Positions 10,089-20,505 of a stretch of DNA of 64,000 bases are shown here, piece after piece. Within the stretch, counting starts at the first letter, position 1, and each line of letters starts with the position of its first letter. The translations under genes and the position numbers were made by a program. Origin of the DNA: Channa striata (taxonomy: Eukaryota > Chordata > Actinopteri > Anabantiformes > Channidae); the NCBI GenBank assembly GCA_033026295.1, contig CM065180.1, positions 19,249,523 to 19,313,522 of the forward strand, in the 5' to 3' direction. The notes under the pieces are model-generated. The model searched no databases, was not told where the DNA came from, and saw only the letters and a list, made by a program, of their open reading frames with translations.

Positions 10089-10330
10089 TATGTTCCTCAC
10101 ACCTGATATTCAAATTATTACTTTGGAAAAGTTTTAGTGTGATAAAAAAAATACTGGATTTAACCTGTTGAATGATGTAATAATCAATAAATCATGTTGA
10201 ACAAATAAAATCATAGGGACTGGTGTGAATTCATCCATGGTCTGAGGCTCCTGCTCTGGTGGTTTCATGTAACTAGTGTCAGACACTGAGGGGTTTTTGT
10301 TCAGCTCCACTGATGGTTTGTGTCACTGTG

Positions 10331-10752
10331 ACTCTCTGGCACAGTAATACACAGCAGTGTCTTCAGGCTGGACATTCTGTCCAATTAGAGTCACTGTCTT
10401 ACTGGAAGTTTGTAGCTCAATACTGAACTTGTTCCTTAATGAATCTTTGTAGGATGAATCTCCTGTATATATAGCCCCAATCCACTCCAGTCCTTTTCCT
10501 GCAGCTTGTCTGATCCAAGCTGTGAAGTAGCTGCTCACAGAATAAGAGACCTGACAGGTGATGGACAGACGTTGACCTGGCTGCACAGTCACAGACTCTG
10601 GCTGTGTCAACTCTTCACACTTCACACCTGTTAAAAGAAGAACATGAAATGAAATATCACGTTATGCTGCAAAAAACCTCATGACTTTGTCAAATCCAGA
10701 GAGACTCACAGGATCCAGCTGCCAACAGCAGCAGCAGAGCTACAGAGAACAT
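10331..10752 (-). CDS. ighv: IGHV segment, group B, intact
   Basis: Leader 10710-10752 is MFSVALLLLLAAGS. V exon 10331-10627 has VKCEELTQPESV, SYSVSSYFTAWIRQAAGKG, CDR2 IYTGDSS, LRNKFSIELQTSSKTVTLIGQ in FR3 and DTAVYYCARE. RSS: heptamer CACAGTG 10324-10330, spacer 23, nonamer ACAAAAACC 10292-10300. Its promoter and upstream flank match those of the gene at 5775-6196, and the same duplicated unit follows. No defect is visible. Confidence 0.93.
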
Positions 10753-11127
10753 GGTTTACAGTGACGTGACGTGAAGTCCACAGACAGTCTGATGTGAAGC
10801 TTTTATATGTGAGTGACAGGAAACATCAGTGAGTTTGCATAGACTCAAACATGGAACATGAATATTGGCCTAATTGGAGCCGATGATGTTGAATTTTGTG
10901 ATTTTTAAAAATGTTTCATCTTTGAAGAAATAAAACAGTGTTTTGTAATTTAAAATAATGAATCTCTGGGTGTGACGTCAATATTAAAATATGATCTAAT
11001 TTTATGAATTTAAATATAAAAATCACTACTTCTAATGACATTATTACTGCTGTTAGGAAAGTGTGTATGATAGAAAACATTAAATCAACAATGTAATGAC
11101 AGTAGAAGTTTAAGTGTCGTAACACAA

Positions 11128-11446
11128 TTGGCATCATTTTGGTAAAAGCCTCCTCCTCCATATTGAAGCATATTGTTTTACATGAAAAAATTCTTAATCA
11201 TAAATAGTAAAATATTTATCATGATAAATGAAGATGGAGGAAGCAGATACAAAGAAAACCTGACAAGCCTGACTGCAGATATTTGTGTGTGTCCACCAGA
11301 AACTGCTGGTATCAGCAACAATGTTCTACATGTAGTTAAAGTCGTAGAGGAAATGTTTTGTCTGTCTCATTTGTGGTTTGATTTGTCGTCAGTTTGCAGT
11401 GAGAATCAATAAGGATGAAGGAGAATGAGATCTGCATTGACTCCTC
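11128..11446 (-). pseudogene. Leader-only group E relic, copy 2
   Basis: The leader exon position is 11297-11345 with ACG in place of ATG (11343-11345), as in copies 1 and 3, and no V exon follows. It sits in the second copy of the 1.8-kb unit (10916-12723). Confidence 0.65.
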
Positions 11447-12423
11447 AAGAGCTAAGAAAATCTAAAAGATTGACGTCCTAGAATTGAAATATATCATCTG
11501 AAATAATTTGATCCATATACATTTCAAATATACTGTATATTTTCATTTAATTAGAACTTGTTACGGATTATGTTCCCTCTCAAATATTTAGATTTTATAT
11601 TCTGGTGGATGTGAGACATCAGCAAAATGAACAGAGTAGATCCAGGACTTTGTGATTCTTAGCTCAGTCTGTGAACAACAAAGAAAACATAGAAATAACA
11701 TATTTCTTACATTCATTCATGACATTTAGCATGAGTAAAATGTGTTTTTGACATGTTTTTAATGATTTAATGGACAGAATTTAAATCGATTTTTACTGGA
11801 GTTTATCAGAATTACTTCCATCATCCAAACAGTTTGATTCTGTATGTAAATGGCTTCAACTTCTTATTGTGCACCAAACTGAGAGAACATACACACATAC
11901 ACTATGAAAAATGAAAATGTAAATTCTAATAGAGACACAAATCGATTACAGGCTGAGGTTTGTTCTGTTGTAATGTTTCAGTTGTGTGCACATGTTTGAC
12001 ATACAGTGGAGCCTCTGAAACCTGCGATCAGCAGCAAAATGGTTTCAGATGTTCAAATGAAACAGTGTTTAACCATGTGACAGTTGGATGTTTTTGCTGA
12101 AACATCTGTCTTATTCAGATCATAATTCCCTAGTTGGTTTTCCCAAATTGTTTTTTATTTTCAGCAATGTTTTTCTTCATGTTTTTGTCTTCACCCTGGA
12201 ATGAACAATAAAAGCTTTCATTTATTTATATTAAATAGTTAATCATATTTGTTTCATATTGTTCACTTTAATCGAGATAAACTATGTTTACCTCAAAAAA
12301 ATAGAATAGGGCTTTAATTTCTAAACCTTTAAAGACTTAAGGAACATGAAATATGTGACATAGTCAGAGTCTGTCAACCCAGCAGGTTTTTGTTCAGCTG
12401 CTGAATCAACTTCAGTCACTGTG

Positions 12424-12867
12424 AGTCTCTGGCACAATAATAAACAGCAGAATCTTCAGTTTTCAGACTGTTCATCTGCAGAAACACCTGCTGTCTGCTG
12501 TCGTCTCTGGAGATGATGAACCGGCCTTTGAATGAGTCTGAGTAGTAAGTGCTAGTACTATAGATATAAGCGATCCACTCCAGTCCTTTTCCAGGAGCCT
12601 GTCTGACCCAGTTCATACCATAGCTGCTGAATGTGAATCCAGATCCAGTACAGGTCAGTGTGTGAGATTCTCCAGATCCTTTAACAACTGGTTCAGATTC
12701 TGTCAGAGTCTGAGCATCAACACCTGCTGAGAGTAAAAAATATAATAATTTTTGCTGTTACTCAGGATGTTGCCTGAAAAACAAACAATGTCAATGTCGA
12801 ATCAGTAAAACTCTTCACCTGTCCAGCAAAGAGTTACCAGCAGCAGCCCTAATCTACAGTCCATCAT
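12424..12867 (-). CDS. ighv: IGHV segment, group A, intact
   Basis: Leader 12819-12867 reads MMDCRLGLLLVTLCWTG. V exon 12424-12723: GVDAQTLTESEPVVKGSGES (the common RPGES is changed to GSGES), LTCTGSGFTFSSYGM, NWVRQAPGKGLEW, CDR2 IYSTST, GRFIISRDDSRQQVFLQM, DSAVYYCARD. RSS: heptamer CACAGTG 12417-12423, spacer 23, nonamer ACAAAAACC 12385-12393. This is the intact duplicate of the leaderless exon at 7873. The Lys-Gly-Ser change in FR1 is unusual, but nothing visible blocks function. Confidence 0.9.
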
Positions 12868-12949
12868 GTCCAACTGTGAGTCCACTGTTTGATTCTGTCT
12901 GTGCAGACACATAAGTAGAAGTTAAAGACATGTGAGTTTTGCATTGACT

Positions 12950-14190
12950 CCTCCTCACAGGGAAAAACTGGGTCTGCACATATTTAGTTAAAGTGATGAA
13001 TTCATTTCCATAAATGTGCTGTTCTGATTAATTGTTTGATACATTATGAGGACATATTATTATTATTGTTCTGCTCACAGACATTGGACATTTAACATTT
13101 AAGAAAACTACTTTTAGTTTATCACATCTTATCACTAAATAATAGTTCAAAATAAATGTTCTAATTATGTTCTAATTCAGACAAGTTCAGAGCTTCTTGA
13201 TTTTGTTAAACGTGTTTAGTTTCCATTTATAAAGTAAGAAAACAATAAAACTTTAAAAGCTTAACTCAGTAACATCTCCATGAGAATAAAAGTGATCTAA
13301 TCATTATCTGCACTGCAGAGGTTTGTAGCTGGAGCTGATTCCTGTTGACACATAAAACCCTTTCAGACATGCGCTGCTTTCTATTAATCTGACATCAGCT
13401 GTTTCATCTTTCATACACCTGTCCAATCTAATCCAATCACATGCAGCAGCTCTGCCATGATTCCACTTTAAGAAGGATTTAATGTCTCACTTTTTAGAAA
13501 GGTCATAATTCTACCCTCTGTTCATTGTTGAGGTCATAGTGATAGTGAAGATGGACTGGACTTCATTGTAAGAAGAGGTGGTTCTAATGTTTTGGCCATC
13601 TCATTCATTTGAAACAGGGCAGATATGAAATAATTATTTGACTTCACCAGTGAAGGAAACTCACAGTGTTGTTATAAGTAGATGAAGAGGGACAAACAGA
13701 AGCAGGAGAAACTTCTGTCCCCACACTGGTCCTTGGTGTTTCTGTCCAATATTGTGCGTATGTTAGACACTTTGTGTCCTTGTGTTGGTGAATGAAGCTG
13801 TGAGGGACATAAAGTCAAAGTGACGAGTGTCTGAATGACACAAAGATTCACTGTGAAGATGGAAGAAGGCAGCAAAGTCTGAGAAAAACCCCAGAGACAA
13901 ACGACCATCAGTCTCATTCACACTGACTCTTTAAAGTCACCAGTTCAATTATTTGCACGTCGGGATTAAGGGAAGAAACTGGACCTGGATTCAAACCCCG
14001 AAAACTCACAGCCAGCCAACAGGTTTATACTCAAACCCTTATAATTATAATGTAGAAGTGTTTCCCAACAACCATGTTACCTTATTACTATTTATCCAAG
14101 TTAGTTTAGGGTAAAATTCCGTATTGTAAATGTATTTATTAGAGTTGTCCTGCAGATGTTCAGGTCACATTTCTTCCTGTTGACTGTGGA
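12950..14190. other. Intergenic, mostly unrecognised
   Basis: About 1.2 kb without a V segment. A block at 13445-13600 resembles 3668-3830. An open frame at 13672-13917 (minus) has no family features and lies in low-complexity composition. No RSS or transposon end was recognised. Confidence 0.45.
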
Positions 14191-14228
14191 GGTTTTTGTG
14201 CAGCTGCTCCACTGTCTCAGTCACTGTG

Positions 14229-14668
14229 TCTCCGAGCACAGAAGTAAACAGCAGAATCTTCTGTTGTCAGACTCGTGATCTGGAGGAACTGAGAGCTGCT
14301 GGGGACGTCTTCAGTCATGGTGAATCGACTTTGGAAGGAGCTGCCGTAGTCAGCAGAGTTTGAACCTGTGTACATCCTCCCAATCCACTCCAGAGCTTGT
14401 CCTGGTCTCTGTCGTATCCAGACCATATTGTAGCTTGTCATGCTATAACCAGATATGACACAGGACGTCTTCACTGTGTCTCCAGGTCTTTTCACCTCAG
14501 ACTCAGACTGGTCCAGTTTGATCTCACTCCAAACTCCTGTAGGTGAAACAAATCACACTTTTCATCCTCCACACATTAAATTCACTGGTTATAAATAATT
14601 ACAAAGTAAAATTTCTCACCATGAATAGAAACAACAAATAATAAGATCCACACAACTGTGTTTTCCAT
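14229..14668 (-). CDS. ighv: IGHV segment, group D, intact
   Basis: Leader 14620-14668 is MENTVVWILLFVVSIHG. V exon 14229-14536 continues VWSEIKLDQSESEVKRPGD, with TSCVISGYSMTSYNM, VWIRQRPGQALEW, CDR2 MYTGSNSA, FTMTEDVPSSSQFLQITSL and DSAVYFCARR. RSS: heptamer CACAGTG 14222-14228, a 22-bp spacer and nonamer ACAAAAACC 14191-14199. The octamer-like ATGCAAAG is at 14746-14753. This is the only complete group D gene in the window. The other group D items are broken (15.0, 32.8, 44.3 kb) or a bare leader (38.1 kb). Confidence 0.92.
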
Positions 14669-14820
14669 TCTGTTGATTATGACTGTAGCTCAGTGTCTCT
14701 TACTGGTGTTTCAGCTGTTGACTGAGAGTTTTTAAAGCAGCAAAACTTTGCATAGACGTCCCTCTGCAGGTTCAAACAGGAACACACACATTTACACGAG
14801 GAGAGGAACAAAGTCTTTGG

Positions 14821-14905
14821 GAACAAGCTCACTTGGTAAGGCAAGTCGTCCATGCACCACAGGGTCAGCGGTTTGATCCCCAGAACCCCCTACTTGCTGC
14901 AATCT
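14821..14905. repeat. Interspersed repeat fragment with B-box-like core
   Basis: Contains GGGTCAGCGGTTTGATCCCC, like the RNA-polymerase-III B box (GGTTCGANNCC) of tRNA-derived repeats. Related stretches lie at 55965-56040 and 59085-59160, which share CAGGGTCAGCGGTTCGATC and a downstream GGCCAAGATGCTG. This is probably a fish SINE-like or other dispersed repeat. Confidence 0.5.
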
Positions 14906-15011
14906 AGAATAATGTTTAATGTTAGAACGTGTGTGTTTGTGGTTCAGTCACAAAAAACCATTATATACAACTGTACTACAACAACTATTTACAACTGAGG
15001 GGGTGACTGTG

Positions 15012-15262
15012 GTTCAGACTCGTGATCTGGAGGAACTGAGAGCTGCTGGGGACGTCTTCAGTCATGGTGAATCGACTTTGAAATGAGCTGGCGTAGCTCA
15101 CAGTGTTTCTGTATGGGCTGATTCTCCCCATCCACACCAGAGCTTCCCCTGGCCTCTGTCGTGTCCAGTGAATCTAGTTGTTTTCCATGTTATAACCAGA
15201 TGTGACACATGACAAATTCACTGTGTCTCCAGGTCTGTTCACCTCAGACTGAGACTGTTCAG
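15012..15262 (-). pseudogene. IGHV pseudogene, group D
   Basis: Homologous to the V exon at 14229-14536 but lacks the FR3 end, the second Cys, the RSS and a leader. An in-frame TAG sits in CDR1 (minus-strand ENN-stop-IHW, near 15173-15176), and the same stop is present in the duplicate at 44300-44592. It therefore arose before the duplication. Confidence 0.85.
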
Positions 15263-15404
15263 CCCGTTCTCATTCCAGAGGCATCAAGACATGTCAGTCC
15301 CTTTGCGTTCCATGAAGAGCCAAGTTACCTGGTGGCATCAGTGATTGATGTCAAACTAGTGATATTTACAAAAACGTAAAACGTATTATTATTATCAATT
15401 TTTT

Positions 15405-15405
15405 A

Positions 15406-15480
<75 letters not shown>
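15405..15480. repeat. (AAT)n microsatellite
   Basis: A run of TAA/AAT triplets of about 75 bp. The duplicated segment carries a longer, interrupted version at 44727-44837, so the tract changed length after duplication. Confidence 0.95.
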
Positions 15481-15481
<1 letters not shown>

Positions 15482-15878
15482 ATTGCCTGTGATTAAACAA
15501 TATTTTAGTGTTGCCATCTCTGCAGACATTTAAGCAAAGACAGAAGACACCTGACTTAAATCTTCAAGATGAAATCACATGATCACAATATGATTCATGA
15601 AACTGAAGTATATACCACATTTGATAATTATTGAAATTTAAATTATCCTTAATTGTATTTTTAAGACCCCAACAATCTTATGGATATTGTAATGTAAACT
15701 CACAATGTAAAAGTGGTATTTAATAATAAATAAATTAAATAGTTACGTTCCCAAAAGATGTTGAGAGGATTGTTTGTTCCTAACAATATTATTGTTCTAA
15801 GTAGTATTAAAAAGTTAAGATAAGTTCCACTAATCTCTGGGTATTTGTACAGGTCTGTTGGTGGTTTGTGTCACTGTG

Positions 15879-16343
15879 GGAAAACCAATCCCAGTAAACA
15901 CGTGCACAGTAATAAACAGCTGTGTCTTCAGGCTGCAGATTCTGTCCAGTTAATTTCACAGAACTAGTAAAAGTGTCTGTGTAGTAAAGGAACTTGTTCT
16001 TCAGAGCATCATTTTGGTAAAAGTCGCCTCCACCAAAACGATGACAAATCCACTCCAGTGTTTTTCCTTCACGGTGTCTGATCCAACCTGTTGCATAGCT
16101 GCTGCTAGTCAGAGAATAACCAGAGACCTGACAGCTGATGGACAGTGTCTGTCCAGGCTGGACAACCACTGAGTCTGTCTGGATGAGATCAATACTGTTC
16201 ACATCTGTGGAAACACAAACCAACATTATCTCCATCATTCCTGTGAATATTCTGTGTTTCTAATGTGTTTGTTAGTGAGAATCCACTGAAAGCTCCTCAC
16301 AGGATCCAGCTGTCAGCAGCAGTATCAGAGCTACAGAGAACAT
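15879..16343 (-). CDS. ighv: IGHV segment, group C, intact, with an extended 3' coding end
   Basis: Leader 16301-16343 is MFSVALILLLTAGS. V exon 15879-16204 begins (Y)VNSIDLIQTDSVVVQPGQ, with ISCQVSGYSLTSSSYAT, GWIRHREGKTLEW, then a Cys at the CDR2 edge (ICHRFGGGD), FYQNDALKNKF and DTAVYYCAR. Unlike other groups the coding end runs on for about six more codons (VYWDWF) before heptamer CACAGTG 15872-15878. Spacer 23, nonamer ACAAATACC 15840-15848. The perfect octamer ATGCAAAT is at 16430-16437. It looks functional. Confidence 0.9.
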
Positions 16344-16429
16344 GGTTGATGGTGAAGCTCAGCTGATGGCAGCTCGTCCGTCCTCTCACTGACACACACA
16401 CGCACTTCACCTCTTTATGAATAACATGT

Positions 16430-16437
16430 ATTTGCAT
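16430..16437 (-). promoter_or_regulatory. Perfect Ig octamer ATGCAAAT (group C promoter)
   Basis: Located about 87 bp upstream of the leader ATG. All four group C leaders in the window carry it (also 33972-33979, 45787-45794 and 47958-47965), whereas groups A, B and D have one-mismatch forms. Confidence 0.85.
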
Positions 16438-16769
16438 ATTGTTGACTATTTTAATTTCTGCTTAGTGCACAGATACATATTTAAATAAAATTGTTATTTC
16501 CTGCAATTATTTGTAGACTGACAGAAAACATGTAAAGCAAAATCATTCTAATAACTAAATTAAAAAATACTTATTTACTTATATACTGAGGACAGTGCGT
16601 AATAATTCTTAATACTTAAATACCTTTAATAAATTCTTTATATTTACAATAAAAACACTGAGTATATTAATTTGTCTGTTTCAATTTTTTTTTTTGTTGC
16701 TTTTTCCCCAAATTATCTCCTTTGTTTCTTCCTTCACGGAGGCAAATCTATTTATAGTAACACTGTAAA

Positions 16770-16890
16770 TCATTAACTCGGTGAGTGATTGTCCAGGTCT
16801 GCTGACTACAGGCTCTAAGGGGGTGAGGACTGGCCCTGAGCAGCTGGAAGAGACAGACACAGCAACTGCACAGGTTGATATGAAGCTTTT
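16770..16890 (-). pseudogene. FR1/leader relic, second copy
   Basis: Same relic as at 1270-1380: an FR1-like stretch with RPGQSLT coding near 16780-16815, an acceptor-like CTTCCAG and a leader-like hydrophobic run. There is no V exon body and no RSS. It is part of the unit duplicated at 44-47 kb. Confidence 0.6.
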
Positions 16891-17915
16891 AATACGCAGG
16901 CACAACAGGTGGAGACTGTTCATCAACCGCTTCAATTAAATTTTGTTGTTGATTTTTTTATTAATTCAAAATGTAAATATTTAATTGATTCTTTATTTAT
17001 TGCTTATTTATGTCTTTTCTACAGTAGCGTTATAATAAAGTGGATTCCTGTGATGATAATAAATCTAGTGAAGCTGATCACTGCAACAAATCCAATAAGA
17101 CCAAACAGAAAGTTTAGTTGATGATGTAAATAGAGGAAGAAGCGACTTCAGCACCACAGTAACCGTGACTGTGTCCTCAGTCACTGTTCATCTGTGTGAA
17201 CTGGATCCTTGTGAGAATTTCTTTACAATAAGCTGAGACAGACGGGTGACGAGTCCAGGGTGGACCCACAAAAAACTGATTTCCTCATTGTTTTGCCCAA
17301 TAAAGCACATGACAGTCCCTCATTTATACAATTATACAACAAAAACAGTAGAAAATTAAGTCAATATATATTTAACTGAGTGTTTGTATATTTATTAATT
17401 ATTGTTTGACTGGTTCTGGAGGATTCTTTACATACTGTGATACTCCAACTCTGCTTCACACTCCTGCAGACTGACAATTAAAACAGATTCAGTAAAGACA
17501 TTCACCAAGTCAAATGTTTAATATTCATCTACAGTCTCAGAGGAGACGTTTGAATAAAACTGTAAGTTAACAGGTGACGGCTTCAGTACGTCGTCATTGG
17601 ATTTTTTTAAACTCTTCAAATGGGGGGAGGGGTTAGTACATTATTAAATAAATCATTTAACCTTTTGTTTTTTGGGGGGTTAGTTTTTTCTTTTAGCTGT
17701 AAGAGAGTTGAAGTTTAAAGTGACTGGAAAAGAACATCTTTCACTAGACAAAATCTATAAAATAAATGCAAATGGTTTTGTATTATTCATTGATTTTAGT
17801 TTTTCTAGTGTTGGGATCTGAAATCATTCATGGTCTGAGGCTCCTCCTCTGGTGGCTTTACGTAAAGACACTGAGGTGTTTTTGTTCAGCTCCACTGATG
17901 GTTTGTGTCACTGTG

Positions 17916-18199
17916 TCTGTCTCTGGCACAGTAATACACAGCAGTGTCTTCAGGCTGGACATTCTGTCCATTCAGAGTCACTGTCTTACTGGAATATTCT
18001 AGTTCAATACTGAACTTGTTCTTCAGTGAATCTTTGTAGTATGAACCTCCTGTATATTTCATCCCAATCTACTCCAGACTTTTTCCTGCAGCTTGTCTGA
18101 TCCAAGCTGTGTAGTAGCTGCTCATAGAATAAGAGACCTGACAGGTGATGGACAGACGTTGACCTGGCTGCACAGTCACAGACTCTGGCTGTGTCAACT
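17916..18199 (-). pseudogene. ighv: IGHV pseudogene, group B
   Basis: The V exon has RSS heptamer CACAGTG 17909-17915, spacer 23, nonamer ACAAAAACA 17877-17885. The Trp of LEW is a TAG stop (near 18068-18070). The 5' end breaks off after the codons for CLTQPESV-like FR1 at about 18199 and joins the upstream flank of a group B promoter (ACAGAAATAAAACAGTG...). A deletion has thus removed the exon start, intron, leader and promoter. Confidence 0.88.
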
Positions 18200-18760
18200 G
18201 TACACAGAAATAAAACAGTGGTTTGTAATTTAAAATAATGAATCTCTGGATGTGACGTCAACATTAAAACATGATCTAATTTTATGAATTTAAAGATAAG
18301 AATCACTGTTTATAATGACATTACTACTGCTGTCAGGAAAGTGTCTATGATAGAAAATATTAAATCCACAAGGTAATGACAATTAAGATGTGCATTCACT
18401 GAATGATTAGAAATCACTAAAAACAGTCGTTTTTTTTTGTGTTTATGTTTTTAAAAGTAGTGAATCTCCTTCAAATTTTATTTCAACCCTGAGAGAATTT
18501 ATTTACATTGCACAGTTTTTTTCTTATGTCTTCGTTTATTTGCCCACTTCTTTGCTCACTGGGCAAACAGGCCGGCACTATGAAAACAATAAAAGCTTTT
18601 ATTAATTTACAGTAAATATTTAATCATATTTGTTTCATATTGTTCACTTTAATCCTGATAAATATCATATCCTCAAACATTAGAATGGAGCTTTAATTTG
18701 TAGACCCTTAAAGACTTAAGGAACATGAAATATGTGACATAGTAAGAGTCTGTCAACCCA
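18200..18760. repeat. Intergenic flank shared with other group B/A gaps
   Basis: Matches parts of 24790-25370 and 31620-32100 (TCTTATGTCTTCGTTTATTTG block near 18520 and the TTAATCATATTTG block near 18620). No gene seen. Confidence 0.6.
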
Positions 18761-18802
18761 GCAGGTTTTTGTTCAGCTGCTGAATCAACTTCAGTCACTG
18801 TG

Positions 18803-19238
18803 AGTCTCTGGCACAATAATAAACAGCAGAATCTTCAGTTTTCAGACTGTTCATCTGCAGATACACCTGCTGTCTGCTGTTGTCTCTGGAGACGGTGAAC
18901 CGGCCTTTGGATGAGTCTGAGTAGTAAGTGCTGCCACCATTGTTGACTAATGCGACCCAGTCCAGTCCTTTTCCAGGAGCCTGTCTGACCCAGTGCATAG
19001 AATGGCTGCTAAATGTGAATCCAGATCCAGTACAGGTCAGTCTGTGAGATTCTCCAGGTCTTTTCACAACTGATTCAGATTCTGTCAGAGTCTGAGCATC
19101 AACAGCTGCAAAGACACACACAAAATTACCCGAGTTAAGATGCTAAGTGAAAAATAATCTGCTTCAATTTCAAATTGGTAAAACTCCACCTGTCCAACAG
19201 ATAGTTAACAGCAGCAGAACTGTCCTATAGTCCATCAT
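18803..19238 (-). CDS. ighv: IGHV segment, group A, intact
   Basis: Leader 19190-19238 reads MMDYRTVLLLLTICWTG. The acceptor is GCAG followed by C, so the junction codon gives Ala instead of Gly (AVDAQTLTESES). V exon 18803-19105: LTCTGSGFTFSSHSM, HWVRQAPGKGLDW (E to D before Trp), CDR2 VNNGGST, SSKGRFTVSRDNSRQQ, DSAVYYCARD. RSS: heptamer CACAGTG 18796-18802, spacer 23, nonamer ACAAAAACC 18764-18772. It looks functional. Confidence 0.9.
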
Positions 19239-19574
19239 GTCCAACTCTGTGTCCACAGTTCGCTATCGTCCCCTGTGCAGACACATAAGTAGAGGTGGAA
19301 CATGTGAGTTTTGCATTAACTCCTCCTCACAAGAAGGATCTAGACAACTAATTTATTTGAATATGTTAAATTGAATATATTAAATCCAACCTGTTTTTTT
19401 TTTTTAATCCTAGTTTAGAAATCTGACACTGAAACATTTTTATTTATATTATTAAAAACTACTTTCTATTAAGACTTAATGTCTCGAACTGGGTAATTTT
19501 AGGAATAAAGTACAGTGTAGGTCTGATCACAAACTCAAATTCCAACAACATCTGCATGTTTTTGTACTTTAAGA

Positions 19575-19795
19575 GGCATCGCAATTAGCCCTTGTGTGTG
19601 CCTCAAAGGCAAGAGGACGACCAAAGAGGAGATATATGGACGTTCTAACAGAGGACATGAGGTTAGCTGGTGTCAGAGAGGAAGATGCCCAGGATAGAGT
19701 GAGGTGGAAACGGATGATTCGCTGTGGCGACCCCTGATGGGAAAGGCCGAAAGAGTAGTAGTAGTAGTAGTAGTAGTAATAAATAGTAGGTGGAT
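19575..19795 (+). mobile_element. 3' end of a LINE-type retrotransposon
   Basis: An open stretch reads GRPKRRYMDVLTEDMRLAGV, then REEDAQDRVRWKRMIRCGDP and a stop, which is the characteristic C-terminal end of LINE endonuclease/reverse-transcriptase proteins in animals. A (AGT)n tail follows (19757-19780), as expected of the 3' end of such elements. The rest of the element is missing, consistent with 5' truncation on insertion. Confidence 0.75.
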
Positions 19796-20190
19796 GAGGC
19801 TTTGTTGGTGATTAACAAAAAAAACAATATTTTCTGTAGTGCCAGACCCTCCCTCTGGACACCTTCATGACCAACATTGCCTCATTGACTTCCATTAATT
19901 TTTTTAATCTCACTGATATTACAGTATAGAGCCATGCAATCACTAATGTCAGCATTTGATTTAGTCGTCATATGGAAGCATGTGACTACCAATAGGCTAC
20001 GAAAGTGAATTCTTACTGTGTGTGTCCGTGTAATGATATTTTAAAATCAACATCTGATTTATCGCTTTGAACATTTATTGTGGAAACCGCAATAATTATG
20101 AAAACTTCAACAACAAAGGAAAACACAACAGTACATATCAACAAAAATATTGAGGCTTTGAATATTTGATGTGCAGACGTGTCTCTGCAG
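19796..20190. other. Intergenic, nothing recognised
   Basis: AT-rich DNA between the LINE end and the next V pseudogene. No coding, RSS or repeat signature was recognised. Confidence 0.45.
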
Positions 20191-20194
20191 GGAA

Positions 20195-20505
20195 ATAAAT
20201 ATATGGCTGGAGTCTCTGGAGATGATGAACCGGCTTCAGATGGAGTTTATTTTTCCACCAGTATCAGCAACGATCCACTCCAGTTCTTTTCCCCGAGCTT
20301 GTCTAATCCAGACCATGTCAGAACCACTGACTGTGAATTCAGAAGATTCTGTGCAGGTCAGTCTGAGAGATTCTCCAGGCTTTTTCATCACTGGTTCAGA
20401 TTCTGTCTGAGTCTGGCCTTCAAGTCCTGCAAAGACCAAAACAAACCAAAACTAACCTGTCCAGCAGAGAGTTAAAAGCAGCCGTCCTGTCCTACAGTCC
20501 ATCAT
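20195..20505 (-). pseudogene. IGHV pseudogene, group A-like, 3' truncated
   Basis: Leader 20457-20505 is intact in layout with donor GTTAGT. V exon from 20426 reads GLEGQTQTESEPVMKKPGES, LTCTESSEFTVSGSDM, VWIRQARGKELEW and then meets a TGA after GGKINSI. FR3 can be followed to about 20195 (SRFIISRDSS) and then stops. The second Cys and the RSS are missing. Confidence 0.85.

Larger units (their letters stand above)
15012..17700. repeat. Segmental duplication of about 2.6 kb, copy 1
   Basis: Near-identical to about 44345-47060: group D pseudogene, AAT tract, group C gene, FR1 relic and AT-rich spacer appear in the same order and orientation. From 16900 to 17870 no gene is seen apart from this repeat content. 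Confidence 0.85.

Noticed and set aside
14840..14885. tRNA-like B box (GGTTTGATCCCC) considered as a tRNA gene.
   Set aside because: No matching A box or cloverleaf; related copies at 56 and 59 kb mark it as a dispersed repeat.
15872..15910. Group C extension as a clean germline V-D joined gene.
   Set aside because: The following RSS has a 23-bp spacer of V type rather than the 12-bp type expected on D, so a simple V-D fusion is not supported; kept only as a possibility in the findings.
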